Assembly: GCA_035772405.1 (NCBI GenBank)
Contig: JAYKKM010000149.1
Coordinates: forward strand, 5,392,501 to 5,456,500
Direction: 5' to 3'
Source: Chrysogorgia sp. JL179-B06
Taxonomy: Eukaryota > Cnidaria > Anthozoa > Scleralcyonacea > Chrysogorgiidae
DNA: 64,000 bases
This document shows positions 32,566-43,223 of the stretch, in pieces (position 1 is the first letter of the stretch; every line of letters starts with the position of its first letter). Under the pieces are notes generated by a model. That model worked only from the letters and a program-made list of their open reading frames with translations. It ran no database searches and was not told the DNA's origin. The position numbers were made by a program, and so were the translations under genes.

Positions 32566-33063
32566 GACCAAAACGATAAATAACGTGTTTATTTTTTTCG
32601 AGCAAAGTCAAAAAAATTGCAACGTTTTGGCGCGAAAAGTTGCGAGAGGTCCGTACTGGTGTGATACGGACCTCGTACTCGGCCAATCAAAAGGCTCTAT
32701 TTTAGTTACGGACATGAGTTACGGACCTCAAAAAAATATATATACTTATATTCCTCACTCCATAAAAAATAATATATTATATATTATTCTTTCTGCTCGT
32801 AACATACCCTTCTTGGGTAACATAGCCATTCTATGACATTTAATCACTTGAAATTCAACATGTGAAAAAAACTGCGCTAAATCAGTCTTTATACACAACA
32901 CAGGATTTTCCTTAGTACCTGTTGCCATTTTTAAGTGTTCTAAAAAAATATCACTCCTAACATATGCTTTTATTTCTATCCTAACAACGTACCGATAAAT
33001 TTTTAATAACGAGAACCCTAGCAAGCTTTAGATATTTTTTATGGAAAGGATTATTAAGTAAAT

Positions 33064-33235
33064 AAAAGTTTAAAAGATATTTACTCTATATTATCATTCA
33101 ACCAATCAGGTTACTCCTATTTTTTATATGTGATTATAAAATTTGTAGATAACTAAACAAAAGTTTAAAAGATATTTACTCTATATTATCATTCAACCAA
33201 TCAGGTTACTCCTATTTTTTATATGTGATTATAAA
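33064..33235 (+). promoter_or_regulatory. Duplicated CCAAT/TATA promoter upstream of the H3-tail-like gene
   Basis: Two direct copies with a 95-bp period (33064-33140 and 33159-33235) each contain CAACCAATCAGG and end in GATTATAAA. The second TATA-like box is about 38 bp before the ATGs at 33268/33274. CCAAT plus TATA is also the layout of many animal histone promoters. Confidence 0.6.
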
Positions 33236-33273
33236 TTTAGGATGTTAACTAAAGTTTAATTCACAAGATGAGT

Positions 33274-34260
33274 ATGGCGCGTGTGAAGCAGACCCATAAG
33301 AAAGTTAAATGTGGAAAAGCAATTGCCCGCCTATAAACAAAGGGAAAATATATTCGCAAGATGTTAAAACATCGACGTCTACAGCAACAAGAATATCAAA
33401 AAACGATAGATAAAATGGGGATGAAATTTTCAGATGACGAACTAGATACACGCAGTCAAAAAGAAATTTTACAAGAAATCAGAAGAAAGAAAGTAAAGCA
33501 TCACAAAAGTAAGGGCATCACACAACTACAGTCGCTATTAAATACCCCTGTACCAATACCGCCTCCACCGCAAGCAAAGTATAATTCGCCTCCACCGCAA
33601 GTGAAGTATATTTCACCTCCTTCACAAGAAGAAATTGATAATTATATACTCGATATGCCCATTGATTTCTTTGGTCAAATACCAATTCCTTCTCCTTCGA
33701 ATTTAACTCGACTGTGTGATGAAACGGTTCCACCTTTCGTTCAAGAAACAAATTTAATACGAATTGTGGATGAAATAGCAAACGCTCTTGTCCCAACATT
33801 ATCCCCTATCCCTCCTTCACCCTCACTATTACCCCCTATCCCTACACCACCTACACCACGTCCATTATCTCCTATTCCTCCTACACAAGAAATACGACCG
33901 TTTCTTTGTGAATAAGAAGAAGAAGAAGAAGAAGAAGAAATATGTAACGATCCACCACTTAAAAAAAGGTGTTTTGAACGCTTCTTAATTTATATGAAAA
34001 AATGTGATTTACCTCATCAAGAAAAACGAATGTTAATTTATTCGAATTACGATCAAGATATTATTTGTACGCAACGCGATAAATATCGTGAGTTAGAGGG
34101 ACTATATACTGAGAAACTATATATAAATAAACAATATTTGCGATGGCGTTCTAAAAATTTTACCAGTGATCTTATGGAAAAACGACATGTATTTGATAAT
34201 AATAAGGAAGAAAAAAGAAAGCGTGAATTTAAAAAAAGAAAACCAAGATGTATAAAATGA
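33274..34260 (+). pseudogene. Protein with histone H3-tail-like N-terminus
   Basis: One frame from ATG 33274 (or 33268) to TGA 34260 with two in-frame TAA codons (33334, 33913). It begins MARVKQTHKKVKCGKA. Without Met, 9 of the first 15 residues equal histone H3, including K4, Q5, T6, K9, G13, K14 and A15. Next come a basic helical part, a Pro-rich linker (PPPPQ, PIPPSPS), a GAA-repeat run of Glu and a basic C-terminus (KEEKRKREFKKRKP). No histone fold is seen. Possibly a chromatin-reader decoy, tether or DNA-condensing protein. The stops may be decay. Confidence 0.6.
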
Positions 34261-34686
34261 TATTGTTGTAAATAAAAAATCATTTAAGTGTGAAATCATG
34301 GATGTGTGGAATATAATGGTAAAAGAACTGGCACGTTTTGAAATAAAAATCAATAAAAGTATGGAAAAACTGTGTGGAAATGTCTTGACGATCATGAGAA
34401 TTTTTTTAAAGAAATATTATTTGTTTTGTAAAAAATCCAAGTGAACTTTCAGATATATATAATCGGATGGATAGACATGAAATTGGACAAATATTAACAT
34501 TTTTGCTTTAATCCTATGTTTTTTAGACATAAAAACATTGATAATGAAGAATATTATATAAAATTGTTTGTGCATCAAACAATTTTAAATTTTAGGAATT
34601 CTCATCTTAAATTCATTTTGTTTCCGAATGAACAAAAACATAACACTTGTTTTTGTTTGTAGAATATAATCTTTGAATTTTTGAAA

Positions 34687-35319
34687 TTAGTCTAAATACA
34701 ATTTTTTAATACTCTGTATTATAATGTCAGGATATTCATAGTTAATATTATATGCTTCTATAATACTCTTAATAATAAAAGTGTTTGACCTAGTATAATC
34801 AGATTTTATCCTTACCCTTATAGTATAATTATGTAATATATCCAAATACGGGGGGGGGGGGGGAAATTGTAAACGAACGGGTCTATTATTTTGTATAATA
34901 CTATTATTTTTAACAAGATCAGAAAATAAAGTTACTTTAAACTTATAATTTACACTCGTTTTATAAAACATTTTAAACCAATAAGAGTAATTCTGACAAT
35001 TTTTATAACAACAGGTAATAGGTGGAGGTTTCCTTATCACTAGCTTAACAATCTTATCGAGATTTAATTTATAAATCCTATCGTCCCCCGCGTTAATCTT
35101 TGATATAGGGTTATGATTTTTGCAAAAGAAAATAAAACAACTTGCTAGTTGATAAACTATTTTCTCAAATTTATCTAAATCATGCAGATAATAGAAAGTA
35201 GCCTTCAAATAAAAAGGATCTAAAAATAATAAATAAATACAACAATATGTAAATTCACGACTAAAACAACGATTAAGTCTATGTAATATATTACAAAGAT
35301 AAGACCCTGCATATCCCAT
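34687..35319 (-). CDS. Element 2 protein with SCFIF-HNP and Cys pair, copy 1
   Basis: An intact 210-codon ORF, start MGYAGSYLCNILHRLNRC. Features: aromatic-rich N-half, SCFIFFCKNHNP, then CCYKNCQNY, a Pro run (PPPPP) and a beta-rich C-half. The gene at 58128-58760 shares the MG start, SCFIF-C-HNP and CxYKNC, so they are paralogues near opposite ends of element 2. MG at the start might allow myristoylation. Function unknown. Confidence 0.6.
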   Translation of the reverse strand: MGYAGSYLCNILHRLNRCFSREFTYCCIYLLFLDPFYLKATFYYLHDLDKFEKIVYQLASCFIFFCKNHNPISKINAGDDRIYKLNLDKIVKLVIRKPPPITCCYKNCQNYSYWFKMFYKTSVNYKFKVTLFSDLVKNNSIIQNNRPVRLQFPPPPPYLDILHNYTIRVRIKSDYTRSNTFIIKSIIEAYNINYEYPDIIIQSIKKLYLD

Positions 35320-36974
35320 GGGTTTAGGAATTGTAAGATTAGTTTGATCATCAGTAATAGTAATAGAAATAAAATGGTAAATATCATTTCTGGGGTAATA
35401 ACTTGTTGAATTTCAATAAAAAATTATTTGAATGATTATTATTCAAATGAAAAATAGATTTAAATAATGTTTGAGACGATATTAATAGTAAGTTCGGGTA
35501 ACGCGAACATAGTTTTCCAAAGGAACGATTTTTTAAAAAAATCGACTTGTATATATACTATTTTTCCATTTCTAAAACATATATTTCCACACACCGTTTG
35601 ATCTTACACAGTAAGTGTTGATGAAGAATTTAACACGAAATTGATTTGATAAATTTGAAAGTACTATTGTAACTACAATGTATAAACTAATCCCATGTGT
35701 TTTAGAACAAAACAAGACGCCCGCTAGGCGTTAACTCGGGCTACTTGAGGTTGTGGCTTGTTGAAAGACATTGTAGGCAAATTCAATATACACAAATCTA
35801 TAGTTGTAGGTACAATGGTACATGTAATGATACAGCTGTCAGTGCAGGGGTGGTTAAATTTTCCATCATTGCAAACCCATAACATAGTGTTGGCCAACGG
35901 CTTTGATTATATGAAGGTGAGTTGGCTCAGTATCCAAGCTAGCTTACTGAGAAGTCTGCCCCACAACATGAGCCATCCTGTTTGCTGACCTAATCCAGTT
36001 CTAGTCAACAGTGTCAGCCTGGCAAGCGAGCCGGCCTGTGCTCATGTAATAACAATTCATATGGTCAGTCCGGCAAACAGGTTCAGTTTGAGCAAGCATT
36101 AAATCAGTTAATCTTTTTCTCAGTGTATAAGGCATGGCAGTAAATCAAACCATTTAGCTGGTAGTAGCAAGGTCAAACAACAACAAACTCTTTACTCTTT
36201 GATCTTGATAGTTGCTATGGGTGTCAGAGATTTATATACGCTGTGTGTTCATTTGTAAGCATTTGTGTATAATAATACATGTATGAACAATCGATACAAA
36301 CTTACTGATAACCCAGAACATTTTGGAGCCCCATTCAAGCTTACAGGTAAAATATCAAGTGAAACAGGGTAATTAATTCGATAGCATAGACATGCCTATA
36401 GGCAAGCCTATAGACTTTTTTGTTAAGGGTAACATTGCATACTTTAATAATAGTACTTGGTATATATCAAACAATAAACTGTAGCATCGACTTTATTTTG
36501 TATAATTACATAACAATAAACAATACAGGCAACAAAGCTTATAAAAATATTACAGTTAACTCAGAACAGTTAACATATTTCCATACAGCATTCATATGTT
36601 GAGTCTCATATTAAATTATTGAACATTTAATAGACAAAAAGCGTACTATGGAAACATATAATTTGATCGAGTACCGGTTCTCAAAATCGTAGACCAACCC
36701 GTTTCGAAAGCTATCTGGATTGTGAGCGTATACAAGATCAAGGGAGGCAAAATGTTTTTTGGGATCACTTCACTGCGCATGTGTGGTAATCCCACATTCA
36801 TAGTCTCGCTCACTAGTCTACTAATTTAGTCAATAATGATGCAATAATTGCCATTTCGCGACACGACAAAATAATAATAAACAGAGTCCCTTTTAAGACT
36901 CGTGCTTCCCCCACATGGGGAGGTCCGAGTAATTATGGATTCGTCTCTCCAATCCCACAACACACAACCGATAT
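35320..36974. other. No gene; probable inserted non-viral DNA
   Basis: From about 35700 the base composition is less AT-rich than on either side, and ORFs are short and unrecognisable. This looks like host or transposon DNA inside or between parts of element 2. Ends not determined. Confidence 0.4.
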
Positions 36975-37215
36975 GGTCAACTAATCCCCGAGTATTAATA
37001 AATCAACTGATTTGACATCAAGGGGATGTGTTTAGAAGAAGTCGCTAATTATGAAATCGCGTCTCTAATACCGCAACACACAATCATTGTTCATGAATAT
37101 TATAAATCATCTGTATGACATGAACGCTTTAATGAACAAGCTCTGATTGGTCAAACCATCCTAACCCACAGTAACGCATAGTAACGCAGGATGCTATTAT
37201 AAAACCTGGTGTAGG
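36975..37215 (+). promoter_or_regulatory. Promoter-like module, copy B
   Basis: Carries GAGTATTAATAAATCAACTG, TCATCTGTATGACATGAACG, CTGATTGGTCAAAC (inverted CCAAT) and CTATTATAAAAC about 50 bp before the ATG at 37258. Same blocks and order as copy A (28188-28445) read on the other strand. Confidence 0.55.
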
Positions 37216-37257
37216 TTCGAAAATAATTAATATCCGTCTGAGTGCAGGAGAGAGAGA

Positions 37258-38524
37258 ATGGCAAAAATATTTGAGAAGAAGAACGTGAACAGCGAAACAG
37301 AAATCAAAGAAGCAGATGACTACAACCCATTAGAGAAGCAGATGGATACGGCTCATGATAATCAACAGAAAAAGCTGAAGAGCTCAGTATCGAGGAGTTG
37401 TATATGGGTAAATATAACTGTGCATTAACTCTTTCCTTACGGCTGAAAAACATCAAAAATTGAACGACCACGTTGTTCTATTGATATCTCTTGAAATAAC
37501 CATAACTGTTGCGAAAGCTATACATTTTCTGGAAGCCCAATAAACCGGCTTTTACTTTTTCTTTTAAATTTCCCGAACAAAACACATTATGTTAATATAA
37601 ATTAGCATTAATTATCATAAATCAGGTTGAAAAATTTACATTTTTCCAGAAAAGGCCATCTTGCACGCCCGCGTAGCATCTTGAAAACTCAAAATGCCAC
37701 CAATCGCAGAGTTGTTTATGAAATCAAATCAAACTTGGCGTGTGCGTGGATTGCATGTTCCTGGCGCTTGTCGAATTTCAATTTTTAATCTTGCGTTACC
37801 GTGTGCCGTGTTTTTCGATTGACGACTTTGCGGGTCTTCAGTGACCCATTTTAACTGCGCCCGTAGGGAAAGAGTTAAACAAATGTAAAGAAGAAATATC
37901 CCAAGAACGACAAAAATTATTTTTATCCCATATCACTCATATAATGGATTGTGAATGTTACCAGCTTAAGGGAGAGAGACCCAGTTATCGTGAAGTAATT
38001 CTTCTCGAACTACAAACGAAGAAGTATTTTATTTATCATTGTTATGATGACAAGTTAAAACCCTGCAAGGAACTAACTCGAGGGGAACGTTCTACCGTTC
38101 ACTATCAATACCGATGTCATGGCTTAGACTATTTATCTGGAAAATAATCAAGACATTATTTGCGACAAAGTGAACTTATAAATAGATTAAGTTTTTTATT
38201 TCGTAATGTTTTTTCACCGAATGCTATTATCGGTTATAAAGGTGGTGATAAAGAATCTTCTTTAGTTAAAACACTTCAAGAAAAAAAAATTTATGTTTTG
38301 TTAATCTTGAATATTTTGGAATTGAGAAGTACGATTATTTACTTTCTTTTTATAATCTTAGACCAAGAAATTGTTGGTATCATACTAGCGAACCAACATG
38401 TTTATTGTATCATTGTAGTTTGTTTGAATGTCTTTTATTTGCTGCATGTTTGTTTCGTAAATTAGAAGATGAGGATAATGAACGATACGTACTGGCTATG
38501 TATGATAAGGAATTTAGTTATTAA
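37258..38524 (+). pseudogene. Putative RNase H-fold (DEDD-type) nuclease-like protein, split by a MITE
   Basis: ATG 37258 (MAKIFEKKNVNSETEIKE). A 1-base shift at about 37375, then LSIEELYMGKYNC up to TTAA 37425, where a piggyBac-type MITE sits. Coding resumes in frame at 37879 with IMDCECYQLKG (possible D-x-E), then VHYQYRCHGLDY, a stop, NAIIGYKGGDKE, another shift, NLEYFGIEKYDYLL and HCSLFECLLFA. The GYKGGDKE...NLEYFG...HCS series is like a transposon/virus-associated 3'-5' exonuclease-like family, but catalytic residues are not certain. AT-rich codons after the MITE. Confidence 0.5.
37429..37874. mobile_element. piggyBac-type MITE
   Basis: Flanked by TTAA at 37425-37428 and 37875-37878. 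Ends CTCTTTCCTTACGG and the inverted CTCTTTCCCTACGG. 446 bp, non-coding. Insertion is inside the nuclease-like gene; removing it and one TTAA leaves an open frame. Confidence 0.9.
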
Positions 38525-38908
38525 AAATTATTCTCTCCTGAAATTTTTCTGCAAAAAAAATATATTGAAAGACAAAAATGAAGTAGTATTATTTTTTTCT
38601 CAAACTTGAAAATTAAAAATTAATTCGTTTTTGTTTTAGAAACACAGACTGTTTAAAAAATTAGCAAAAATACAATTAAGAAACGCTTATTTTTTAAAAA
38701 TAAAACATACATTAGACGTTTTTATTTTGTTAATGATGTACATGTTGTCAAAAACAATATTTTTGTAAAAATAGGAGAAGTTTTAAAAAAAATAAGATGA
38801 TCATAGAAACTCTTTGTACATTTAGATATATAAAAAACGATATTATTTTACATATAGTATAAATAAAATGTTCTTGATATTTTATATTTGTCTTATTGGA
38901 AAGCAAAA

Positions 38909-39592
38909 ATGAGTCAGAAAAAAATCATCCATCAAAGTGAACGGTTTTGGATTTATCATCCAAGAAAATTCGCGACAGTTGCTTTAAAAATTTCACAAGC
39001 CCAAAAATATAATTTTCAAGAAGTTCCTTGGATACAAGGTGTAATACCATCGAGTTTTGTTACCGTTAATATAATTAGTGTAAATAATCGAGCTCCAGGT
39101 TTGTTTACTGATTTTTCATTGACATATGGTAACCATAGAAAATTTCAAACATCAAAACATAGTTATCGTACAGGAGAATTAGAAGCAAGAAAAAAAAATT
39201 GGTATAAACGAAAAATAATTCATAGTATCGATGTAAAAATTAAAAATAATATTTGTGAAGAATATCAAGAGGCATTAGGATGGAGTATTGTTCAAGTTAA
39301 AAAAGGGACATTCGAAGAGGGTGATTTTGGGTCAAATATTGGACAAAGTATTAAATATTATTTTAGCCGTAATCAATTGTTAATTGACCCAGAGAAAAAT
39401 TTCTTTAACAATAATAAACATTTTGTGGATTTAGCTTATAATTTACCTGCTGACGAAGATTTTGTTTTGATTCAAAACATTCAATTTATAGGTAAAAATT
39501 ATATATTACAATATGGTGTTAAAACTGGTGAAGCTGATAAACCCTATATTGAATACGATATTACTATTGTTTATTCCGATGGATTTATATAG
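38909..39592 (+). CDS. Unknown 227-aa protein of element 2
   Basis: An uninterrupted ORF from ATG 38909 (MSQKKIIHQSERFWIYHP). Alternating beta-like strands with aromatic residues (FWIYHP, VPWIQGVIP, YILQYGVKTG) and basic loops; no membrane helix, no known motif. One of the few intact genes of element 2, so a candidate for a conserved structural or DNA-binding role. AT-rich codon use as in neighbours. Confidence 0.6.
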   Translation: MSQKKIIHQSERFWIYHPRKFATVALKISQAQKYNFQEVPWIQGVIPSSFVTVNIISVNNRAPGLFTDFSLTYGNHRKFQTSKHSYRTGELEARKKNWYKRKIIHSIDVKIKNNICEEYQEALGWSIVQVKKGTFEEGDFGSNIGQSIKYYFSRNQLLIDPEKNFFNNNKHFVDLAYNLPADEDFVLIQNIQFIGKNYILQYGVKTGEADKPYIEYDITIVYSDGFI

Positions 39593-39623
39593 AAATGTCT
39601 AAAAATAAGATCATTTTCAAGAT

Positions 39624-40223
39624 ATGTGTAAGTGTAATGGCTATTTTCAGAGAACAACAAATCAAGAGGGATATAAGATTTATCACGACATAGCACAATA
39701 TAGTTTTGTGGAATCCGTTTTTTTTTGGCAATTATTTGGAAGTGAGAAAGATGAAAATTCAAGATATAATCTACTAATATCTATATCTAACTATGAAGAC
39801 AACTTGCGGTATCAATTTATACTGGAAGTAGAATGTTCGAAAAATCCCGAGATGGACATTATACAACAAAAGAATCAACAAATTCCTGAGTAATGTTATA
39901 AATTTCTTCGTAAAATATGTAAATCATGGAATGAGTCCCGAAACCCATCTATCAACAACAAAGAAATGGCAGAATATTTACAGATTATGGATTATGATAG
40001 AAAACATTGTTTTACTTATGAGTGCTTTAATAGTATTATAGTATTATATTATGATTATATTGTTTATAATAAAACTATAAAATACTCTTGTAAAAAATAT
40101 AAAGGGGAATGTGAATGTAATGTGTATTACCCTAATTTCTCCAGTGTAAATTTTACTGAAATAAGAGCTTATAATGTAAAAAAAATTCAATTAACAATAC
40201 TCTCCTCCTATGTAACGAAATAA
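39624..40223 (+). pseudogene. Unknown Cys-rich protein of element 2
   Basis: One frame of about 200 codons broken by a single TAA at 39891. Starts MCKCNGYFQRTT. It has Cys clusters (CKC at the start, CKKYKGECECN near the end) and many Tyr/Asn. It could bind zinc. Follows the 38909 gene by 31 bp on the same strand. Not recognised. Confidence 0.5.
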
Positions 40224-40259
40224 TACAATGAATGTATTTATTTTATTTTTTATTAAAAA

Positions 40260-40546
40260 TTAATACATTAAAATCTTATCAAGATTGTTTCTGGGTCTAT
40301 GATACACAAGCCCTCCTTTTTGAAAATGATCTTTGATTTTTTTCGTTCCTTGTTTTGCTAGATTTGTTACAAAATTAGCTCCTTTTTTAAGTCCTTTTTT
40401 AAAATCTTTTATAAAAAGATTACTGTATTTATTGACTGTTTTATTTCCTCCACGTTGTCTTTTTTTCCCTTTAAAAATACCCCACGTTGTCTTTATTTAC
40501 CCTTAAACGTACCGCCACGATAATTTATTTTTCTTCTTACTACCAT
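40260..40546 (-). pseudogene. Small basic GG-containing core-like protein
   Basis: ATG 40546, MVVRRKINYRGGTFKGK then TAA and a frame continuing with KRQRGGNKTV, KGLKKGANFVTNL and QKGGLVYHRPRN. A 35-bp tandem duplication (two versions of CCACGTTGTCTTT near 40449-40500) introduced the stop. Strong positive charge and Gly-Gly sites before small residues suggest a DNA-condensing core protein processed by the adenain-like protease. Starts 3 bp after the SET gene's stop. Confidence 0.55.
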
Positions 40547-40548
40547 TG

Positions 40549-41101
40549 TTATGAAGGTTGTTTTCTCTTCCAATAGTTATCACCATAGTCTGCAAAAATT
40601 TCGTCATGTGCTTTTATATGATTTATACTTTTTAAAAACATTTTTTTTATTATTTGGATCGTAAACAAAATCGGAATTATTTTTATATATAGAACCGGGT
40701 TTCCCATTATTCGCATAACGTGCTGCTGGATGAGTTGTCAAATAAGCATCGATACAATTGTTTGCATCGTTACAAATACTATATACAGCATTATTGTTTT
40801 TACCATATTTACGATCCAATTTGGCTTGTGTTGTTTTTTGACCTGTGTAATAAGAAATATTACGATTGGATTTAAAAGGTTTTTTCCAAGCAAACAATCC
40901 TTCACCAGCATTGGGGATATTTGATTTCTTGGTACGTAAGTTATTTTGTTTTGCTAAATGAATCCAACATTTTTTTGCTTTAGCTGTTCGTTTACGACAT
41001 CTTATATTTTTTAAGGTATTACTTCTACATTGAAGAACGTGACATATACTTTGAGATTGATCATTGTTCCGTTTTTTTCGAGGTAACTTAATTCTTACCA
41101 T
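40549..41101 (-). pseudogene. SET-domain protein (putative lysine methyltransferase)
   Basis: ATG 41101, MVRIKLPRKKRNND. A Cys-containing pre-SET-like part (RCRKRTAKAKKCW) precedes SET blocks: IPNAGEGLFAWKKPF (GxG cofactor loop), ISYYTG, NCIDAYLTTHPAARYANN (D-A...ARYxNH-like motif) and, after one frameshift at about 40606, HDEIFADYGDNYW. SET enzymes transfer methyl from SAM to lysine. The Asn-His of the canonical NHS motif reads Asn-Asn here, so activity is uncertain. Only one lesion. Together with the H3-like protein it implies chromatin targeting. Confidence 0.8.
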
Positions 41102-41474
41102 TTTTTTTTAAATATTGTTTTTATTCCAAAATAATCATTATTTTTTTCATGATTCTGAATAAATTTTACCATACATTCTACTTTATAGATTATTATTAAT
41201 TGTCCTGAAGATATTTCTTCAGGACAATTATATATTTCTTTTTTAATACTTTTATTCTTTGTTTTAAAATCTTTGATGAAATGGGTATTATTTTTTCTTT
41301 ATCTTCTGTAAAATTTAGTAAACATTCCTTTAAAAGAAACGGTGTAAATAATATTGAGGGATCATTATCTTGAATTTCATATCCAATATAAGGTAAATTA
41401 TACGTATTTAAATAAATTTCAATATTTCACTCATTTATTTTTTACTCTCTTTTTTGTTTTAGTTTTTTTTAAAA

Positions 41475-41858
41475 ATGGGTTCTTTATTATCAAAAAAAAT
41501 CCCTCCTCTAGTTACGTTGACATGTATTAATATACAGGATTCATACGATGTTACTATTGATCGTGTTGATGGTGAAGACGAAAACATAAATAAAAATAAA
41601 AGTACAAGTTTTTCTGGTTTTATAAAAAAAAAAGATGAATGATGATCAGAAAAATTTAAATATAGTCAAAAAGATATAGATAAAATTGTAATTTTATTTA
41701 ATAAGAAAAAAGAAAGTAAGAAAAATGAAAAAATAGACGATTATTTTTCTGTTAATCATATAGAAAATATTAGTAGAGAAAAATTTAAAGTCACTGAACA
41801 GCATTTTTCATTGAATGTTTCGCGGGAAAAAACGGCTAATATACACAGAAACAATTAA
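41475..41858 (+). pseudogene. MG-starting acidic/basic protein
   Basis: ATG 41475, MGSLLSKKIPPLVTLTC: a possible myristoylation signal (Gly2, Ser6). Continues with DVTIDRVDGEDEN, then TGA TGA at about 41639 and in-frame Lys-rich text to TAA 41858. Immediately upstream of PolB. Unrecognised. Confidence 0.45.
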
Positions 41859-41889
41859 TTGAAAAGAAAAGATAATTTTATCCGTATAC

Positions 41890-43220
41890 CCCTTTAACAC
41901 CACATGATGCACTATTTGGTGGGCGAACTTCCCCAGTATGTTTATTTAAAGAAACAAAACCCAACGAACGAATAAGTTATGTTGATTTTACATCGCTATA
42001 CCCCTACGAACAAAAACAATTTGATTCTCCTGTTGCTCATCCTACTATTTTACTTGGTGAAGATTGCAATAAAATAAAAATCAAGGACATTTTTGGTTTA
42101 GTAAAATGTTGTATTTTACCCGTTAGAATAGATGGGAAATTATTATTTCCTTTATGTTATAAATGTGCTGTCAATAAATGTAATAAATGTGAACATAATG
42201 AAAGCGATCGATACTTATCGGGTACTTGGACTAGTATTGAGATTAATGTTGCTATAGATAAGGGGTATAAAATAATAGCTCTTTACGAAATATATCATTT
42301 TGAACGCAAAGAAACAAATTTTCACAATACGTAAATCAATTTTTAAAAATCAAACAATAATCTTCAGGAATTCCTACGGATTGTTTGAACGCTGATGGAA
42401 GTAAAAATGATATTAAAATTAAACATTATTGTAATGATTATTTAAAAAATGAAAATGTTTTTTTAGATAAAGAAAAAATAGAGAAAAATCCCGGATTAAG
42501 AACTATTGCAAAAAAGATTTTTAAATTCGTTATGGGGAAAATTTGCCCAAAACGAAAATAATACTCAAGTGTATTTTCTAAACGATTATGAAGAATTATT
42601 AAATATAGCAAATGATAAAAGTAAAAAATTAACATCGATGGAATTTATAAACGAAACATTATTACGTTGTACATATGAAAAAATTGATGAGGCAACAACA
42701 CCTCTAAAAAGGGAAATGTAATCATTGCATGTTTTGTCACCGCATAAGCACGTTTAAAATTATATGAGTTATCGATAAATTAAACGATCGCGTTTTATAT
42801 TTTGATACAGATTCTGTTATTTATATATCTAATGAAAATAATTATACTGATATTAAAACGGGAAATTATTTAGGAGAGTTAACGAATGAATTAAATGAAA
42901 ATGAATGGATAACAAATTTTTGTTCAACAGGTCCAAAATGTTATGCGTATATAACTAATTTAAATCAGGAATGTATTCATTTCAAAGGATTTACTTTAAA
43001 AAATGAAACAATAAAAGAAAAATTGAATTTTTTATCCTTGACACAATGTGTTAAGAATCAAGATCAGATAATTGAAATTAAATATCACAATAAAATATGT
43101 AAAGATAAACTTTAAATCATATTTTTATTGAGGATGAAATAAAAAAAATTTCATTTACATTTGATAAACGTGTTGTTAAAAATAATTTTAATAGGCTTCC
43201 GTTTGGATTTTTAGATAACT
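41890..43220 (+). pseudogene. polB: Protein-primed DNA polymerase B, C-terminal two thirds
   Basis: In order: FGGRTSPVCLF, motif A YVDFTSLYPYE, a Cys cluster (CYKCAVNKCNKCEH) in the TPR region, motif B NSLWGKFAQ, motif C VLYFDTDSVIY, and the C-terminal KRVV...LPFGFLDN. Frameshifts at about 42330, 42510 and 43115, plus stops at 42720 and 42775. The exonuclease N-terminus is missing. This PolB differs in type from the element 1 fragment (a WGKF-type motif B), showing that the two viruses are not the same lineage. Confidence 0.88.
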
Positions 43221-43223
43221 GAA

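Noticed and set aside
32755..33024. 89-codon minus-strand ORF (MATGTKENPVLC...)
   Set aside because: No recognisable domain and no positional logic beyond being near the edge of element 2; left unannotated.
33788..33988. Pro/His/Leu-rich plus-strand ORF
   Set aside because: Out-of-frame shadow of the Pro-rich part of the H3-tail-like gene.
28188..37215. Terminal inverted repeats of a 9-kb element
   Set aside because: The inverted copies could be TIRs, but each sits just upstream of an ORF in the same orientation, and element 2 extends well past 37 kb.
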